Below are positions 48,101 through 54,380 of a DNA stretch of 64,000 bases, piece after piece. How positions within the stretch are numbered: position 1 is the stretch's first letter; each line of letters opens with the position of its first letter. This DNA comes from Clytia hemisphaerica. Lineage: Eukaryota; Cnidaria; Hydrozoa; Leptothecata; Clytiidae. The notes under the pieces were generated by a model. It made no database searches and was not told the origin of the DNA. It saw nothing but the letters and a program-made list of their open reading frames with translations. Both the position numbers and the translations under genes were made by a program. The DNA is taken from assembly GCA_902728285.1 (NCBI GenBank), contig CACVBU010000820.1, positions 193,742-257,741 of the forward strand. Reading direction: 5' to 3'.

Positions 48101-51100
48101 TTCTCTATTTCCATTTATCATTTTTCATTTTAGGGCTTTAACATAGCAATGAACGCGCTGAATGGTGGTAGAATAAGCATTTGTAAGAAAAAGAACTATT
48201 TTTATTATCTAGAAATAAGCATGTTTTGTAAGTGTAAAAAATGTTTAGGAGGGCTAGAATTTTGGACCTACCTGGAGGTCCTATGAATCAAACCATTACC
48301 GTTCGTTCGTTCCTTTGTTCGTCTGTTACCTGCTTTTCTCGAGATTTTATCATTAGTTTTTTTCCGATATTTTGCACAAAGATGCGTATTAGCAATACCC
48401 CAAATGAAATAATTCTTTCGAAAATTCCGGAAATCGCCGTTTTTGCCGATTTTTTTCCAATATTTCTTTATTTTTCACACAAAAGCATTATTGATAACAA
48501 CGCCCACAATCAAGCATGATTCAATGATTCATGATTCAATTGTCAATAAAACTGATCGTTCTTTTTTCACGATCTTTTCCATTATCGCTTTAAACTACAT
48601 GCGATTTTCAATAACTCGAAACTCCTCAAGATTCTTATTAAGCTATTCTGCCTCTCTATAACTCGACTTCCAGTAACTCAAACAATTACTGATTATCCCC
48701 TCGACTATATTACACTTCCCTACTTTTATCATCAGCGTTCCGGCTTGTTATACACCTACACCTACGATTTTAGCATCACTGAATCAAATCTATTTTTAGT
48801 TTTATTTTTGGTATTTTTGTCATCAAAAATTCTCGGCTTACCCTGATACCCGACAACGGACAGTGCAGTGGCCTGAAAAGGACCGATTGGAAGGCTATCT
48901 TTTATTCTTGGTGTACTTGTTTAATAGTTCTTCGTTTTTTCTTTAACTTTTCATTAAGTAGCTCACTAATTCTTTGTTTCAGCTTCTTGTTCACTTGGTG
49001 CGGCCCATCAATCCATCCAACTTTCAATTGATTATGCTAAAGAAAGAAAACAATTTGGAAATTCCTTAGCTGATTTTCAGGTAAATTTGTTAAAAGTTTT
49101 ACTTTCATTTGTCCTAAAGTGGAAAATCTCTTGCCTCTTTTTCTAAAATAGTTCTGGAAAAGATTTTTTTCTTTTAGGTCGAAGCACTTGTTATACAATT
49201 TCGGGAAGTATAAATTAAAGAGCTCGGACTTTGTTGTTGTACTTTCGTTTCATGGGTGCCAATTTCTTCGGACCATTGCATATTGTAGCGCGGGAGAGGT
49301 TGATCGGGCCTCTCCTGGTACGATACGCGAATATTTATTTTTATGCTCCAGGCGTTTGAGATCTGACCCGCCGCTAGAAGACGGGGAGGAATGGAATGTA
49401 CAGTGGAATTCAGAGTGACATTGGAGCAAAGTAGACATTAGTTTTTCTTCAATACATGTTTCACATAAATAGTTCCATTAAGATAAATAACATTCAGCTT
49501 ACGATAAATTAATACTTCTTTAAATACATAAGTCTGCGTCGAGACGTTGTCGATATCTTGAGTTAGCGACTTGGTTTCTAGTGATCACCTTTCGACATAC
49601 GATTCGGGCATTTTCTACAAAGGCATCCTCTGGCCTTCCGTGGTCCATCCACAGGCATCCGCTACACGGGCATCTTCTACACAGGTATGCGACCATGGTT
49701 ATCGCATCACCAAGTGGTGGGAAATTGCGATCGAGCGCGGAAGTAGGCTTTGGTGGACCTGCTCCCTAGGACGGGGTCCGCAGAAGTCTATGCTCCGCGG
49801 AGCGCTAGTTGGGAATCCCCCTAGTTTTCGATCTCGTTGAGATATACTGATCTCATCCATAATTCATTTTTCCTTCACATTCAACTACGTATTTTTCTAT
49901 ATATAAATCCCGCATGACAATATTTTACAAACCAGAATTAAAATGTTCGAGAATAACCCAACATTGAAATATTTCGGTAATTATTAATGTTATTAACTTT
50001 AAATTTTGCACAAACATTCAAAACACATGTGCAAAATACACGTACAAAATACACATTCAAACTACATCTACAAATACACATTAAAATTTCCAGATCGTTA
50101 TCTTGGATTGGTATTACTTAACAAACCAATAATTTTTTTATAATAAGCAGATATAAGGTAAAAGTTGGTTATTGAGATTTATTAACCCGATGTGATGAAT
50201 ATTCAAGGAGGCGAACCCAGGGTTAATAAATCCAATAACCAACATGAAACCTATTGAATATACGTTTTATTCTATACCTAAAGGCAAAAACAAAAGAAAA
50301 ACTTGAAACATTTTTTACAAAATAAAAAGTGCTCACAAAATCGAATGTTCGAAATTTTTCTCTTTGTCAACTTTTTAATTACTTTAAGTCATAAAAAATG
50401 TAATTGACAATAGAACTATTTTAAAGTTTCTTTTCTAGCAAGAGTAAAAACATGCCTAAATCCATGACATCTTCAAAAAAAATTGAATAAAAAAATTGCC
50501 ATGTGATAATAGCCATGTGATATCGTTAATTATCAAACGACTGTTTTTTATTTCATCTTTTATTTTTTGCCTACAAGTATACCGGGTGACCCACGAAAAA
50601 GTTCGGACCTTTCTCGGCGTCTTGAGGCCGAACAAATGTCCCAAAGTGCTCGGAATTTTGGTATTTAAAAAAGTTGATATCCTAACTTAAAATTTGAGCT
50701 ATCACTTTTTAAATTTGACCAACTAGTTCTCTACTTATGACCTTTTAAACTCAAAATTCACTTTTCGGAAAGTGTAAAAAACACGTAAAAAAGAGGTATT
50801 AAATTAATGCAATCAATTAGAAAATCTCTTATAAATTGACTTATTTAACGAGTTTTATGACATTAATAATTATTAAAAACACCTTTGAAAGTAGTTTTTG
50901 TTTAAAACAAGACTAGTTTTTATCAAAATTGGCACTTTCAAGGAATTTTCTCAAAAACTGTATATCAAAAACGTCTAAAAATACCTAATTTGATACCCCT
51001 TTTTCGCCTGTTTTTTACACTTTCCGAAAAGTGAATTTTGAGTTTAAAAGCTCATAACTAGGGAACTTGTGCGTCAAATTTAAAAAGTAATGGCTCGGAT

Positions 51101-54100
51101 TTTAAGTTAGGATATCTACTTTCTAAATAATAAAACTCCAAGCACTTTGGGACATTTGTTCGGCCTCAAGACGCCGAGAAACGTCCGAACTTTTTCGTGG
51201 GTCACCCGGTAGAATAATATTTTTTGTCTATAAAATGGTCCATAGACCTCTAACAGAAGAACAGATTGCTCATTCTTTGAAAAAGCAAAGCATTGCTTAA
51301 GCCTTTATAGGGTGCGCGTTACCCCCAAGAATTTGAATTAACGAGATTTTCATCATCGCCTACATAACAGCCACTGTAGCTGGAATATTTATTTTATGCT
51401 TTTACTATAATGGCATATCACTCATTTAATATCTGGTACTGAATTTTGGTATTTGATTAGTAAAATGAGTAAGAATTTATTGATTTTGGTAAATCAGAAT
51501 GACAATTTTGCCAATTTTACGATAAAAATCCCTGGAAAAATAAGATTTCAACTGACGGATATATATTTTGATTTTCATAGTTCGAAAATGAACGGAGAAA
51601 CCTTTTTTCCTAAAGTTTCTTGCTCTTTCGAGCACTTCAAAATTTGCCATACTCACCATATTTGCCAAATCTTCAATTTCAATGTCAAAAGGTCATCACA
51701 GTTTTGTGGCAAAACCTTACACCGCTACGCCACCATTTTGATTTCCGTTTTATGATGCTTCGTCAGCAGTTTTCTGTCGGCGTTTCTAGAGTACGAGGTG
51801 TTTAAACACGCATGCGATTTTTTTTTACCAATCAAATTGCCGATCGGTAGCATTGGAAGGTCTTCTATTTTTCAAAATCTTTGCCAAATGTGGCAAAATT
51901 GGAGCGAAAAGAACACAGGTCTCGTGGGAACAGTGTTTTGTATGGACGTAAGCTCCAAAAATGCCAAGAATGCCAGATTCAACACATCTTTTTTATTTGG
52001 CATTTATGGTGCTTAAATTTTGCCACATTTGCCGAATTTTTCTCAATCGAATGTAAAATAATTGGCAATCAGGGCAAAATTGGCATATTTTGAAGTCAAT
52101 CGAATCGGCTGTTAGTTTTGAATTTTTTTTCAAACGACATTCCTAATGTATGACTTCGAATACAGTATATTGGATTCCATTGACAAAATTGATGTCACTT
52201 TAATCTTTGCTGTCAAACAAAGCTAGGGTGTGCTTGTTGACATTTGGACACTAGTTCTGATCGAGAGGTGATAACTTCGCCAACTTTGTTTGCAATTCCA
52301 AGCTTCTTGTTCAGGCACAGCATTTCATAGAGGATCGCTGGAACCCGCCAGTTCTTTGGACGATTTTCCACGAAAATCTATTTGTCTCTCTCTACTTTCT
52401 CTACTTGTCCAAAATATGGCAGGATTTTCCACACTGAACTGATTAACATCTCTACATCAAAATTTGCATAGCACTCCAAAAAGAAAGCTTCTTAATTTTC
52501 TGCTACTAAAAAGAAGAAATATTCTTCCTCGAAAATAATTACCCTTAAAGAATACATAGCAATTTAACAATACATAGAATACATAGCCATTTTCTGCTAC
52601 TAAAGAAGAAGTATTCTTCCTTGAAAATAATTTTCCTTAAAGAATACATGGCGCAAGAAAGACGAACAAACTAATGTACGAAAAATCCTTAACCTACTTT
52701 ACACTAATGCAGACCAACTAACTAAGAAAAAGAAATTAAACTGAATGAAGTGATTTCCAAAGAACAACGGTATTATAGCAATTTGCGATGTAATTTAACC
52801 ACACCATTTTGTAGAGCATAACCCTAACAATAGAAACTTGCATGTACTGATAATAACTTTGACGACTTGTCTAAAATCAAAAGAACCAAAAATGTCAATG
52901 GAAAGAGAATGATGTATATTTTTATATCTTACAGAACACACAATTTAAACTAGCGGAAATGGCGACAGATTTAGTTGCATCCCGTCTGATGGTGCGAACG
53001 GCAGCCGAAGCCATAGACTCCAAAAGTAAAAATGCTGCTACACTAGCTGCTATGGCAAAGTTACAAGCTACTGATAAATGCTTTAACGTAAGTGATGCCT
53101 TTTGAAATTCTACTTCTTCCATCGAATACTATGAATGACATGAATGATAAGCTTCCTTTTTTGTATTGTTTACTAACAGATTTGCAACTCAGCTTTACAA
53201 CTACACGGTGGATATGGATATTTGAAAGATTACGCAGTTCAACAATTCATGCGTGATACAAGAGTTCATCAGATTCTAGAAGGTACTTCCGTTTAAAAAA
53301 AAGAATGGATGAAATTCTTATCTTTTCTTTCATTTTCGTTGATTACTTGACTTGGAGGTACATAGGTTTACACTCTATGGAATTTGCCTACTTTGTTCTA
53401 CCTCTAAAGAATGCATTGTGCATTTGTTAACTTAGAGAAAGTCAATTTTTAATGTGATAACAGTAGATTTTTTTTAATTTTTTAAGCTAGAGTTATTTCA
53501 GCAAGCTTCCCCTTCAATAAAGAAAATATCAAAGATTCCACAATCTTTATTACAGCGTGTTGTTCAGATTGATCCTCTCACTAATTTCGTCTTTATCGCG
53601 CCTAGAAGTTACCGTGTTAGGTTTTTGAATGTATCTATCTGGTCACCATTTCTTCAAATAGGGAAAGAAAAATGAATGATATTGAGATGACGCGTACAAA
53701 TATTTATTCATTGTTTTGCACTGATGCGCCTTTAGCCTTTTAGCTCGAAGAAAATATTGGAACAGGCTTGAATTCTTTTCATCTTCTTCTCCGCCTCTGC
53801 TTCTGTTCTTAATAACCTAACATGTAGAATTAGGGGCCTTAGCATGAGGTAGATCTATCGTGCGCAGGGTTGTGAGTTCGACCCCATCTTTATCATACGA
53901 AAATTTTACTTGATACCCCATTTGATGCTCAGCAATTAAAGATCTGTGTCAAAATAAAGTAAGTGGGGAAATCCAGGGAAAGGGTTGGTTCCCTCCCTTA
54001 CTTTTCTGTAGATAGCTACAGAAAAGGGAGCCTGATCGCAAACTTATTTACTTTTTACTTATTTATTTAGTTACTTTAACATGTAGCAGAGGTTTTGCTT

Positions 54101-54380
54101 TGTTTTTGATTTTTCGAATCCAAAATTAACTCCGACGAATTGTAGAATTTTGACCGGCGAAATCTTAGCAAACCAAGTGTATGGATTAGCGTGAATATGT
54201 ACTTGAGGCGGCAAACCGGATTTTTGAACCGGGCGAATTGTAATCTTTTTGTGCCTTGGAAGCCTCTAATTAAGACCACTGCATGTAGAATAAAGTTCTA
54301 CACCTCTTTATATCTTTTCTTTCCAACCAGGTACCAACGAAGTAATGCGGATGATAATCGCACGACACCTGTTGGGTTGA
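7234..54380 (+). CDS. ACAD8: Isobutyryl-CoA dehydrogenase (ACAD8), 14 exons, 5' exon missing
   Basis: This mitochondrial flavoenzyme oxidises isobutyryl-CoA to methacrylyl-CoA in valine breakdown. Exons: 7234-7334, 9721-9772, 14103-14220, 14496-14574, 15083-15113, 16279-16355, 47214-47277, 47394-47467, 47606-47692, 48134-48182, 48983-49080, 52935-53087, 53180-53282, 54331-54380. All junctions are GT..AG, phases agree, and the joined frame gives 378 residues; the human protein has about 415. Landmarks in order: [31 protein letters not shown] plus SGSDAAS (flavin side), [51 protein letters not shown] and HQILEG plus TNEVMR. The Glu of HQILEG, the catalytic base in this family, is the last full codon before the final intron. 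One oddity: the usual EPGSGSD reads EPNSGSD, with the Asn codon split by an intron. The first exon starts in phase 1, so an exon with the targeting peptide is missing. The intron after exon 6 is 30.9 kb of transposons. Confidence 0.93.
7450..7550. repeat. Short hairpin element, copy 1
   Basis: It shares ATTCAATAGGTAAAAG and GGTAATTGAGATTTATCAACC with a clearer copy near 50155-50262. The two halves are weakly inverted here (second half about 7511-7535). It lies in ACAD8 intron 1. Confidence 0.5.
7886..9290 (-). mobile_element. Degraded LINE, endonuclease then reverse transcriptase (RTE/Nimb-like)
   Basis: It lies antisense in ACAD8 intron 1. In - strand order, the endonuclease part (9290-8874) reads [19 protein letters not shown] and [20 protein letters not shown], as in the endonuclease domain often annotated as craniofacial development protein 2-like. 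The RT part (8573-7886) reads [25 protein letters not shown] and [10 protein letters not shown]. Against the family the RT lacks the stretch between the TTK and KIMVI words, and the first catalytic region is altered ([10 protein letters not shown]). Frameshifts and stops are frequent, so the copy is dead. 8574-8873 lies between the two domains and shows no clear motif. Confidence 0.8.
9773..11964. other. ACAD8 intron 2, left part
   Basis: Mostly featureless. At about 10402-10458 lies a fragment very like the right end of the MITE found in the Harbinger copies (ATATCCTCCACTCCCATG, then TTTCTGGAAGAGCCC). Around 10985-11115 the words TGTACGGCGGTG and CACCGTACA recur in both orientations, perhaps a decayed fold-back element. 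No gene was seen. Confidence 0.45.
10402..10458. mobile_element. Solo end of the GGGCTYTTCCAG MITE family
   Basis: The terminal sequence matches the right terminal repeat of the MITE at 24987-25242, including CTCCACTCCCATG and TTTTCTGGAAGAGCCC. No left end is visible nearby, so this is a remnant. It shows that the family also exists outside the Harbinger repeat array. Confidence 0.55.
11965..14028 (-). mobile_element. Degraded Jockey/CR1-type LINE
   Basis: It is antisense to ACAD8, in the intron before exon 3, and ends about 75 bases from it. The - strand pieces in order: a pre-RT stretch (14028-13800, [19 protein letters not shown]), early RT (13569-13321, [20 protein letters not shown] and [11 protein letters not shown]), main RT (13093-12596, [36 protein letters not shown] and [10 protein letters not shown] with the catalytic DD), and a tail (12168-11965, [20 protein letters not shown]). 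These are the usual motifs of Jockey/CR1 RTs, with F to C in the FADD box and Q to H in PQGS. Frames shift between the pieces and no endonuclease was found. Confidence 0.8.
14221..16278. other. ACAD8 introns 3 to 5
   Basis: Between the short exons lie AT-rich sequences without coding signal. From about 15880 to 16080 the phrase CACTGTAAGGGT recurs four times, and once more at 36303, so it belongs to a dispersed repeat. Nothing else recognised. Confidence 0.45.
16356..17489. other. Start of the giant ACAD8 intron
   Basis: From 16731 onward this sequence has a near-identical second copy starting at 22611. Around 17185-17330 a motif of the form TTTTCYTTCAAAAATACAATT is repeated five times at irregular spacing. 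No gene. Confidence 0.6.
17490..18160 (+). mobile_element. Helentron-like (HINE/DINE-type) non-autonomous element, copy 1
   Basis: It has the order of parts known for this class. A left subterminal motif GGGCTCAACTTCAGT (17492-17506) is followed by about 3.5 tandem copies of a 155 to 157-base core (17540-18090), then a GACA microsatellite (18094-18129), then a small hairpin CTCAACTGAAGTTGAG (18144-18159) that is inverted relative to the left motif. The core is close to 52 codons and stays open on both strands, which explains the repeat-bearing frames of 109 and 175 codons; I do not regard those as genes. The family call is by structure only. No Rep/helicase is present. Confidence 0.6.
18180..18556 (+). 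repeat. 44-bp minisatellite (CTGGTCAACAATCCACC)
   Basis: The clean part (18364-18552) shows start points at 18364, 18408, 18452, 18495 and 18539, that is 43 to 44-base spacing. Upstream, looser GGTCAAGAA copies extend it to about 18180. The second block (23930-24240) has two fewer copies. Confidence 0.85.
18557..18968. other. Flank between minisatellite and Harbinger terminus
   Basis: No gene. A matching copy lies at 24241-24650. Confidence 0.4.
19101..19739 (+). pseudogene. Harbinger transposase, N-terminal half (broken)
   Basis: The ATG at 19101 opens [20 protein letters not shown]. Joined across two frameshifts (the T-run near 19190 and again near 19255), the frame continues through [46 protein letters not shown] and [20 protein letters not shown], then [11 protein letters not shown], which carries the first catalytic Asp of the DDE_4 fold. 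The next codon is TGA where Cys is expected, followed by [23 protein letters not shown]. The stop and one frameshift are shared by all copies in the window, so the gene was dead before it was duplicated. This version keeps eight bases (near 19362) that the downstream copies have lost and has no MITE at 19541, so it is closest to the ancestral form. Confidence 0.85.
19740..22609 (+). mobile_element. CAGGGTGTCTACGG transposon, left end, version 1
   Basis: The left terminus splits the Harbinger transposase after CAAAT. It is followed by a cluster of AACCTTGAAA repeats (19756-19886). The right terminus is found only in version 2, at 36786. Confidence 0.7.
20690..22327. mobile_element. MULE-like transposon with long TIRs, 9-bp target duplication
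   Basis: The ends are inverted repeats of more than 110 bases, starting GAGGCTCGGAAAACACGAG and nearly identical between arms. CTTCATTAC stands on both sides (20681-20689 and 22328-22336). All copies in the tandem array show the empty site, with CTTCATTAC once, so the insertion is younger than the split between versions. Each arm contains ACACGAGTTA repeats and two TGACGTCA words (CRE-like). A third, partial arm copy lies inside (22060-22200). No transposase is encoded, so it is non-autonomous. Confidence 0.8.
22610..22610. other. Single ambiguous base (N) at a probable contig join
   Basis: This is the only N in the window. The sequence right of it restarts a block already seen at 16731, while the sequence left of it (about 22480-22609) has no match on the right side. 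This is the expected look of an unresolved overlap. Confidence 0.8.
23378..23885 (+). mobile_element. Helentron-like element, copy 2
   Basis: It has the same build as 17490-18160 with one fewer core unit: left motif GGGCTCAACTTCAGT at 23378, core repeats, a short GACA run at 23827-23856 and the hairpin CTCAACTGAAGTTGAG at 23870-23885. Confidence 0.6.
23930..24240 (+). repeat. 44-bp minisatellite, second version
   Basis: The same unit as 18180-18556 with two fewer copies. Confidence 0.8.
24987..25242. mobile_element. 256-bp MITE in the transposase, unit 1
   Basis: The terminal inverted repeats are about 42 bases, starting GGGCTCTTCCAGAAAA on the left and GGGCTTTTCCAGAAAA on the right. AAT lies on both sides, and version 1 shows the empty site with a single AAT (about 19539-19541), proving the insertion. 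The middle is a run of TGTCCAGGGGTAAA-like words. Copies recur in the later units at 26833-27092, 28680-28939, 30533-30796, 32391-32649 and 34241-34503. It breaks the transposase frame shortly before the first catalytic Asp. The three-base target duplication fits mobilisation by a Harbinger-type transposase. Confidence 0.85.
26493..27210 (+). pseudogene. Harbinger transposase 5' half, unit 2
   Basis: Same content as 19194-19739 but interrupted by the MITE at 26833. It shares the [11 protein letters not shown] region followed by TGA. It also has an eight-base deletion and a CAG to TAG change not seen in version 1. The T-run near 26477 has six Ts here, which restores one frame that is shifted in the other copies. 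Confidence 0.8.
28340..29057 (+). pseudogene. Harbinger transposase 5' half, unit 3
   Basis: A broken copy with the MITE inside and the same shared lesions as unit 2. The MITE right end here has decayed to AAAGCAC. Confidence 0.75.
30194..30914 (+). pseudogene. Harbinger transposase 5' half, unit 4
   Basis: A broken copy, nearly identical to unit 3, with the same MITE and stop. Confidence 0.75.
32053..32762 (+). pseudogene. Harbinger transposase 5' half, unit 5
   Basis: A broken copy. It has several extra single-base losses in homopolymer runs (for example AGAAGTTT and CAAGTTTTGG), which may be real or sequencing errors. Confidence 0.75.
33901..34622 (+). pseudogene. Harbinger transposase 5' half, unit 6
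   Basis: The last broken copy, adjoining the only complete copy of the CAGGGTGTCTACGG transposon. It also carries extra small indels. Confidence 0.75.
34707..36786 (+). mobile_element. CAGGGTGTCTACGG transposon, complete copy
   Basis: The 14-base ends CAGGGTGTCTACGG and CCGTAGACACCCTG face each other, and CAAAT flanks both (34702-34706 and 36787-36791), giving a five-base target duplication. Both ends are followed inward by direct AACCTTGAAA repeats (34722-34830 and 36670-36760). The element splits the Harbinger transposase between its first and second catalytic Asp. A 71-codon frame recurring in every array unit (for example 35084-35299) has no recognisable domain, and no transposase was found, so the superfamily is unknown. 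Some hAT groups have five-base duplications, but this is not proof. Confidence 0.75.
35686..36650. other. Interior of the CAGGGTGTCTACGG transposon beyond the array
   Basis: Up to about 35778 it matches version 1 (22370-22480). Beyond that it is G-rich, with AGGGGGT-like words and one more CACTGTAAGGGT phrase at 36303. No coding domain. Confidence 0.45.
36792..37232 (+). pseudogene. Harbinger transposase, C-terminal half (broken)
   Basis: It resumes directly after the transposon with [20 protein letters not shown], where the family has a Gly-Leu-Ile lead-in (here TGA-Leu-Ile). After a frameshift near 36870 it gives [20 protein letters not shown] with the second catalytic Asp and [19 protein letters not shown] with the catalytic Glu. 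One more shift in a T-run near 37190 gives the usual ending [11 protein letters not shown] and a TAA stop. With the 5' half this accounts for the whole DDE_4 transposase, which is dead through at least four frame errors and one stop. Confidence 0.85.
37233..37778. other. Harbinger interior between transposase and MITE
   Basis: An AT-rich stretch downstream of the transposase stop. Nothing recognised. Confidence 0.4.
37779..38361. mobile_element. TA-flanked MITE, GGTACCTAATAGC termini
   Basis: The ends read CTCTCCTCGGGTACCTAATA and, inverted, CTCTTGGGTACCTAATAG, with TA on both sides, as for Tc1/mariner-type elements. Inside, the phrase AAGCAGGGGGGTTGGAATAA occurs near both ends. Non-coding. 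Confidence 0.65.
38521..39099. mobile_element. TAGCCTGGGTATCCAGAC MITE, copy 1, exact 9-bp target duplication
   Basis: The ends TAGCCTGGGTATCCAGAC and TATCCAGGCTA are inverted. ATAAAATTC flanks both sides exactly (38512-38520 and 39100-39108). A second copy with its own exact nine-base duplication lies at 43116-43671. Nine bases point to the Mutator-like superfamily. Non-coding. Confidence 0.85.
39113..39291. mobile_element. Palindromic TA-flanked element
   Basis: Two arms of about 85 bases are near-perfect inverted copies (GACCTTTTTTCAA outward, GTAATAATTATGCATGG in the middle), with TA at both ends. The RNA or single strand would fold into one long hairpin. It sits 13 bases beyond the previous MITE. 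Confidence 0.75.
39315..39935 (+). repeat. Diverged tandem repeat, about four units of 150-190 bp
   Basis: The words GACAGATCCAGAA, CAATCTTGTTCAAATTTACA and ATGAGCTGCATTTTAGTGTC recur in order. The ATGAGC word starts at 39399, 39550, 39730 and 39921. Units are unequal and diverged, so the array is older than the 35-base or 1.85-kb arrays. Confidence 0.7.
40250..40450 (+). repeat. CA microsatellite with flanks, possible Helentron-like 3' end
   Basis: CGGACGGACAGA leads into about twelve CA repeats (40361-40384), then CGTACGAACAGAACG and a GCTTAGCGCTGGGC palindrome-like end. The order of tandem core, microsatellite and hairpin, with the repeats at 39315-39935, is like the elements at 17490 and 23378, but the link is weak. 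Confidence 0.4.
40554..41407 (-). pseudogene. Harbinger Myb/trihelix-like partner protein (broken)
   Basis: Harbinger elements encode a second, DNA-binding protein that helps the transposase reach the nucleus and bind the termini. The - strand shows exon 1 (41407-41364), [15 protein letters not shown], a GT..AG intron with matching phase, and exon 2 from 41212, [20 protein letters not shown]. Next come [12 protein letters not shown] (helix region) and, after a one-base shift near 41000, [20 protein letters not shown]. Then a Lys/Glu-rich stretch and, after another shift in an A-run near 40765, a Gln-rich tail [17 protein letters not shown], ending in a run of Asn before TAA at 40554. The Trp-anchored helix pattern and the gene pairing support the call. 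Two frameshifts make it a pseudogene. Confidence 0.75.
41833..42098 (+). repeat. GGGCTCAACTTCAGT element with 45-bp tandem units
   Basis: It starts with the same 15-base motif as the Helentron-like elements at 17492 and 23378. From about 41896 four and a half units of about 45 bases follow, each with TGATGGATACTCGGGATAAG or a close variant and a GTAAACCCA word. It is probably a related non-autonomous element with a different core. No clear 3' hairpin. Confidence 0.55.
42099..42574. other. Unassigned intron sequence
   Basis: No gene, terminal repeat or tandem structure recognised. Confidence 0.4.
42575..42970. mobile_element. CCGTAAATCC MITE with AATAAGCGCCCC repeats
   Basis: The ends CCGTAAATCC and GGATTTACGG are inverted, with TA outside each, as for mariner-type MITEs. 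GAATAAGCGCCCC recurs about six times near the ends, partly in a long C-run at 42941-42952. Non-coding. Confidence 0.7.
43116..43671. mobile_element. TAGCCTGGGTATCCAGAC MITE, copy 2, exact 9-bp target duplication
   Basis: Same family as 38521-39099. The flanks AGGTTTATT (43107-43115 and 43672-43680) are identical, confirming the element borders independently. Interior similarity is high, with indels. Confidence 0.85.
43770..45200 (+). mobile_element. Jockey-like LINE, reverse transcriptase to C-terminus
   Basis: Sense to ACAD8, in its giant intron. The first recognisable words (from about 43775, before the ATG at 43859) are [20 protein letters not shown], so the true frame begins further left and is truncated. 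Then [40 protein letters not shown] and [11 protein letters not shown] carry the catalytic Asp residues. After a stop at 44441, the expected C-terminal parts follow with stops: [58 protein letters not shown] and [20 protein letters not shown]. This is the best preserved LINE in the window. No endonuclease is present. A 3' tail probably runs to about 45540. Confidence 0.88.
45599..45836 (-). mobile_element. Solo end of the GGGCTCTGACCATAG TTAA-type element
   Basis: Inverted copy of 55623-55862. The outer end reads CTATGGTCAAAGCCC followed by TTAA (45837-45840). The short reading frame present in the other copy is broken here by a stop. Confidence 0.65.
45841..47213. other. End of the giant ACAD8 intron
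   Basis: AT-rich. A TTTTCCTTCAAAAATACAATT motif lies at 45869-45889. No gene or terminal repeat recognised. Confidence 0.4.
48266..48620 (+). repeat. Dispersed repeat with GTTC/GTTA microsatellite, copy 2
   Basis: It begins GGACCTACCTGGAGGTCC, a short hairpin, then CGTTCGTTCGTTC, then CTTTTCTCGAGATTTTATCA and GCACAAAGATGCGTATTAG. Same order as 6172-6600 and 55974-56712. In the ACAD8 intron between exons 10 and 11. Confidence 0.7.
49081..50160. other. ACAD8 intron 11, with GC-richer island
   Basis: 49240-49420 and 49560-49850 are clearly richer in G and C than the surroundings and contain short open frames on both strands (62 to 89 codons) without recognisable domains. They could be a solo LTR or part of an unknown element. 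I found no second copy in the window. Confidence 0.35.
50155..50262. repeat. Short hairpin element, copy 2
   Basis: GTTGGTTATTGAGATTTATT (50164-50183) is mirrored by AATAAATCCAATAACCAAC (50225-50243). The right flank ACCTATTGAATA matches, inverted, the left flank ATTCAATAGGT of the copy at 7450. Confidence 0.6.
50582..51209. mobile_element. Mariner-type MITE with arms of about 210 bp
   Basis: The ends start CCGGGTGACCCACGAAAAAG in both orientations, with TA on each side. The arms remain inverted copies for about 210 bases (to about 50800 and from about 50995), up to CACTTTTCGGAAAGTG, itself a palindrome. Only about 200 bases in the middle are unpaired. Non-coding. Confidence 0.85.
51210..52497. 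other. Unassigned intron sequence
   Basis: Repeated short words of the form TTTGCCAAAT and TTGGCAAAAT occur between 51500 and 52090. No gene recognised. Confidence 0.4.
52498..52655 (+). repeat. Imperfect tandem duplication with TTCCTTGAAAATAA motif
   Basis: Two copies start TTTTCTGCTACTAAA (52497 and 52591), each followed by GAAGAA, ATTCTTCC, GAAAATAATT and CTTAAAGAATACAT. The TTCCTTGAAAATA word also appears in other repeats of the window. Confidence 0.65.
53283..53817. other. Last ACAD8 intron, left part
   Basis: No gene or repeat recognised. The SINE follows. Confidence 0.4.
53828..54076 (+). mobile_element. tRNA-derived SINE with 10-bp target duplication
   Basis: TAACATGTAG flanks both ends (53818-53827 and 54077-54086). 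The head has a polymerase III A-box-like TAGCATGAGGTAG (about 53840) and a B box GAGTTCGACCC (about 53878), spaced as in tRNA genes. The body has a hairpin CTTTTCTGTAG/CTACAGAAAAG (53999-54026), and the tail is T/A-rich. It lies in the last ACAD8 intron. Confidence 0.7.
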
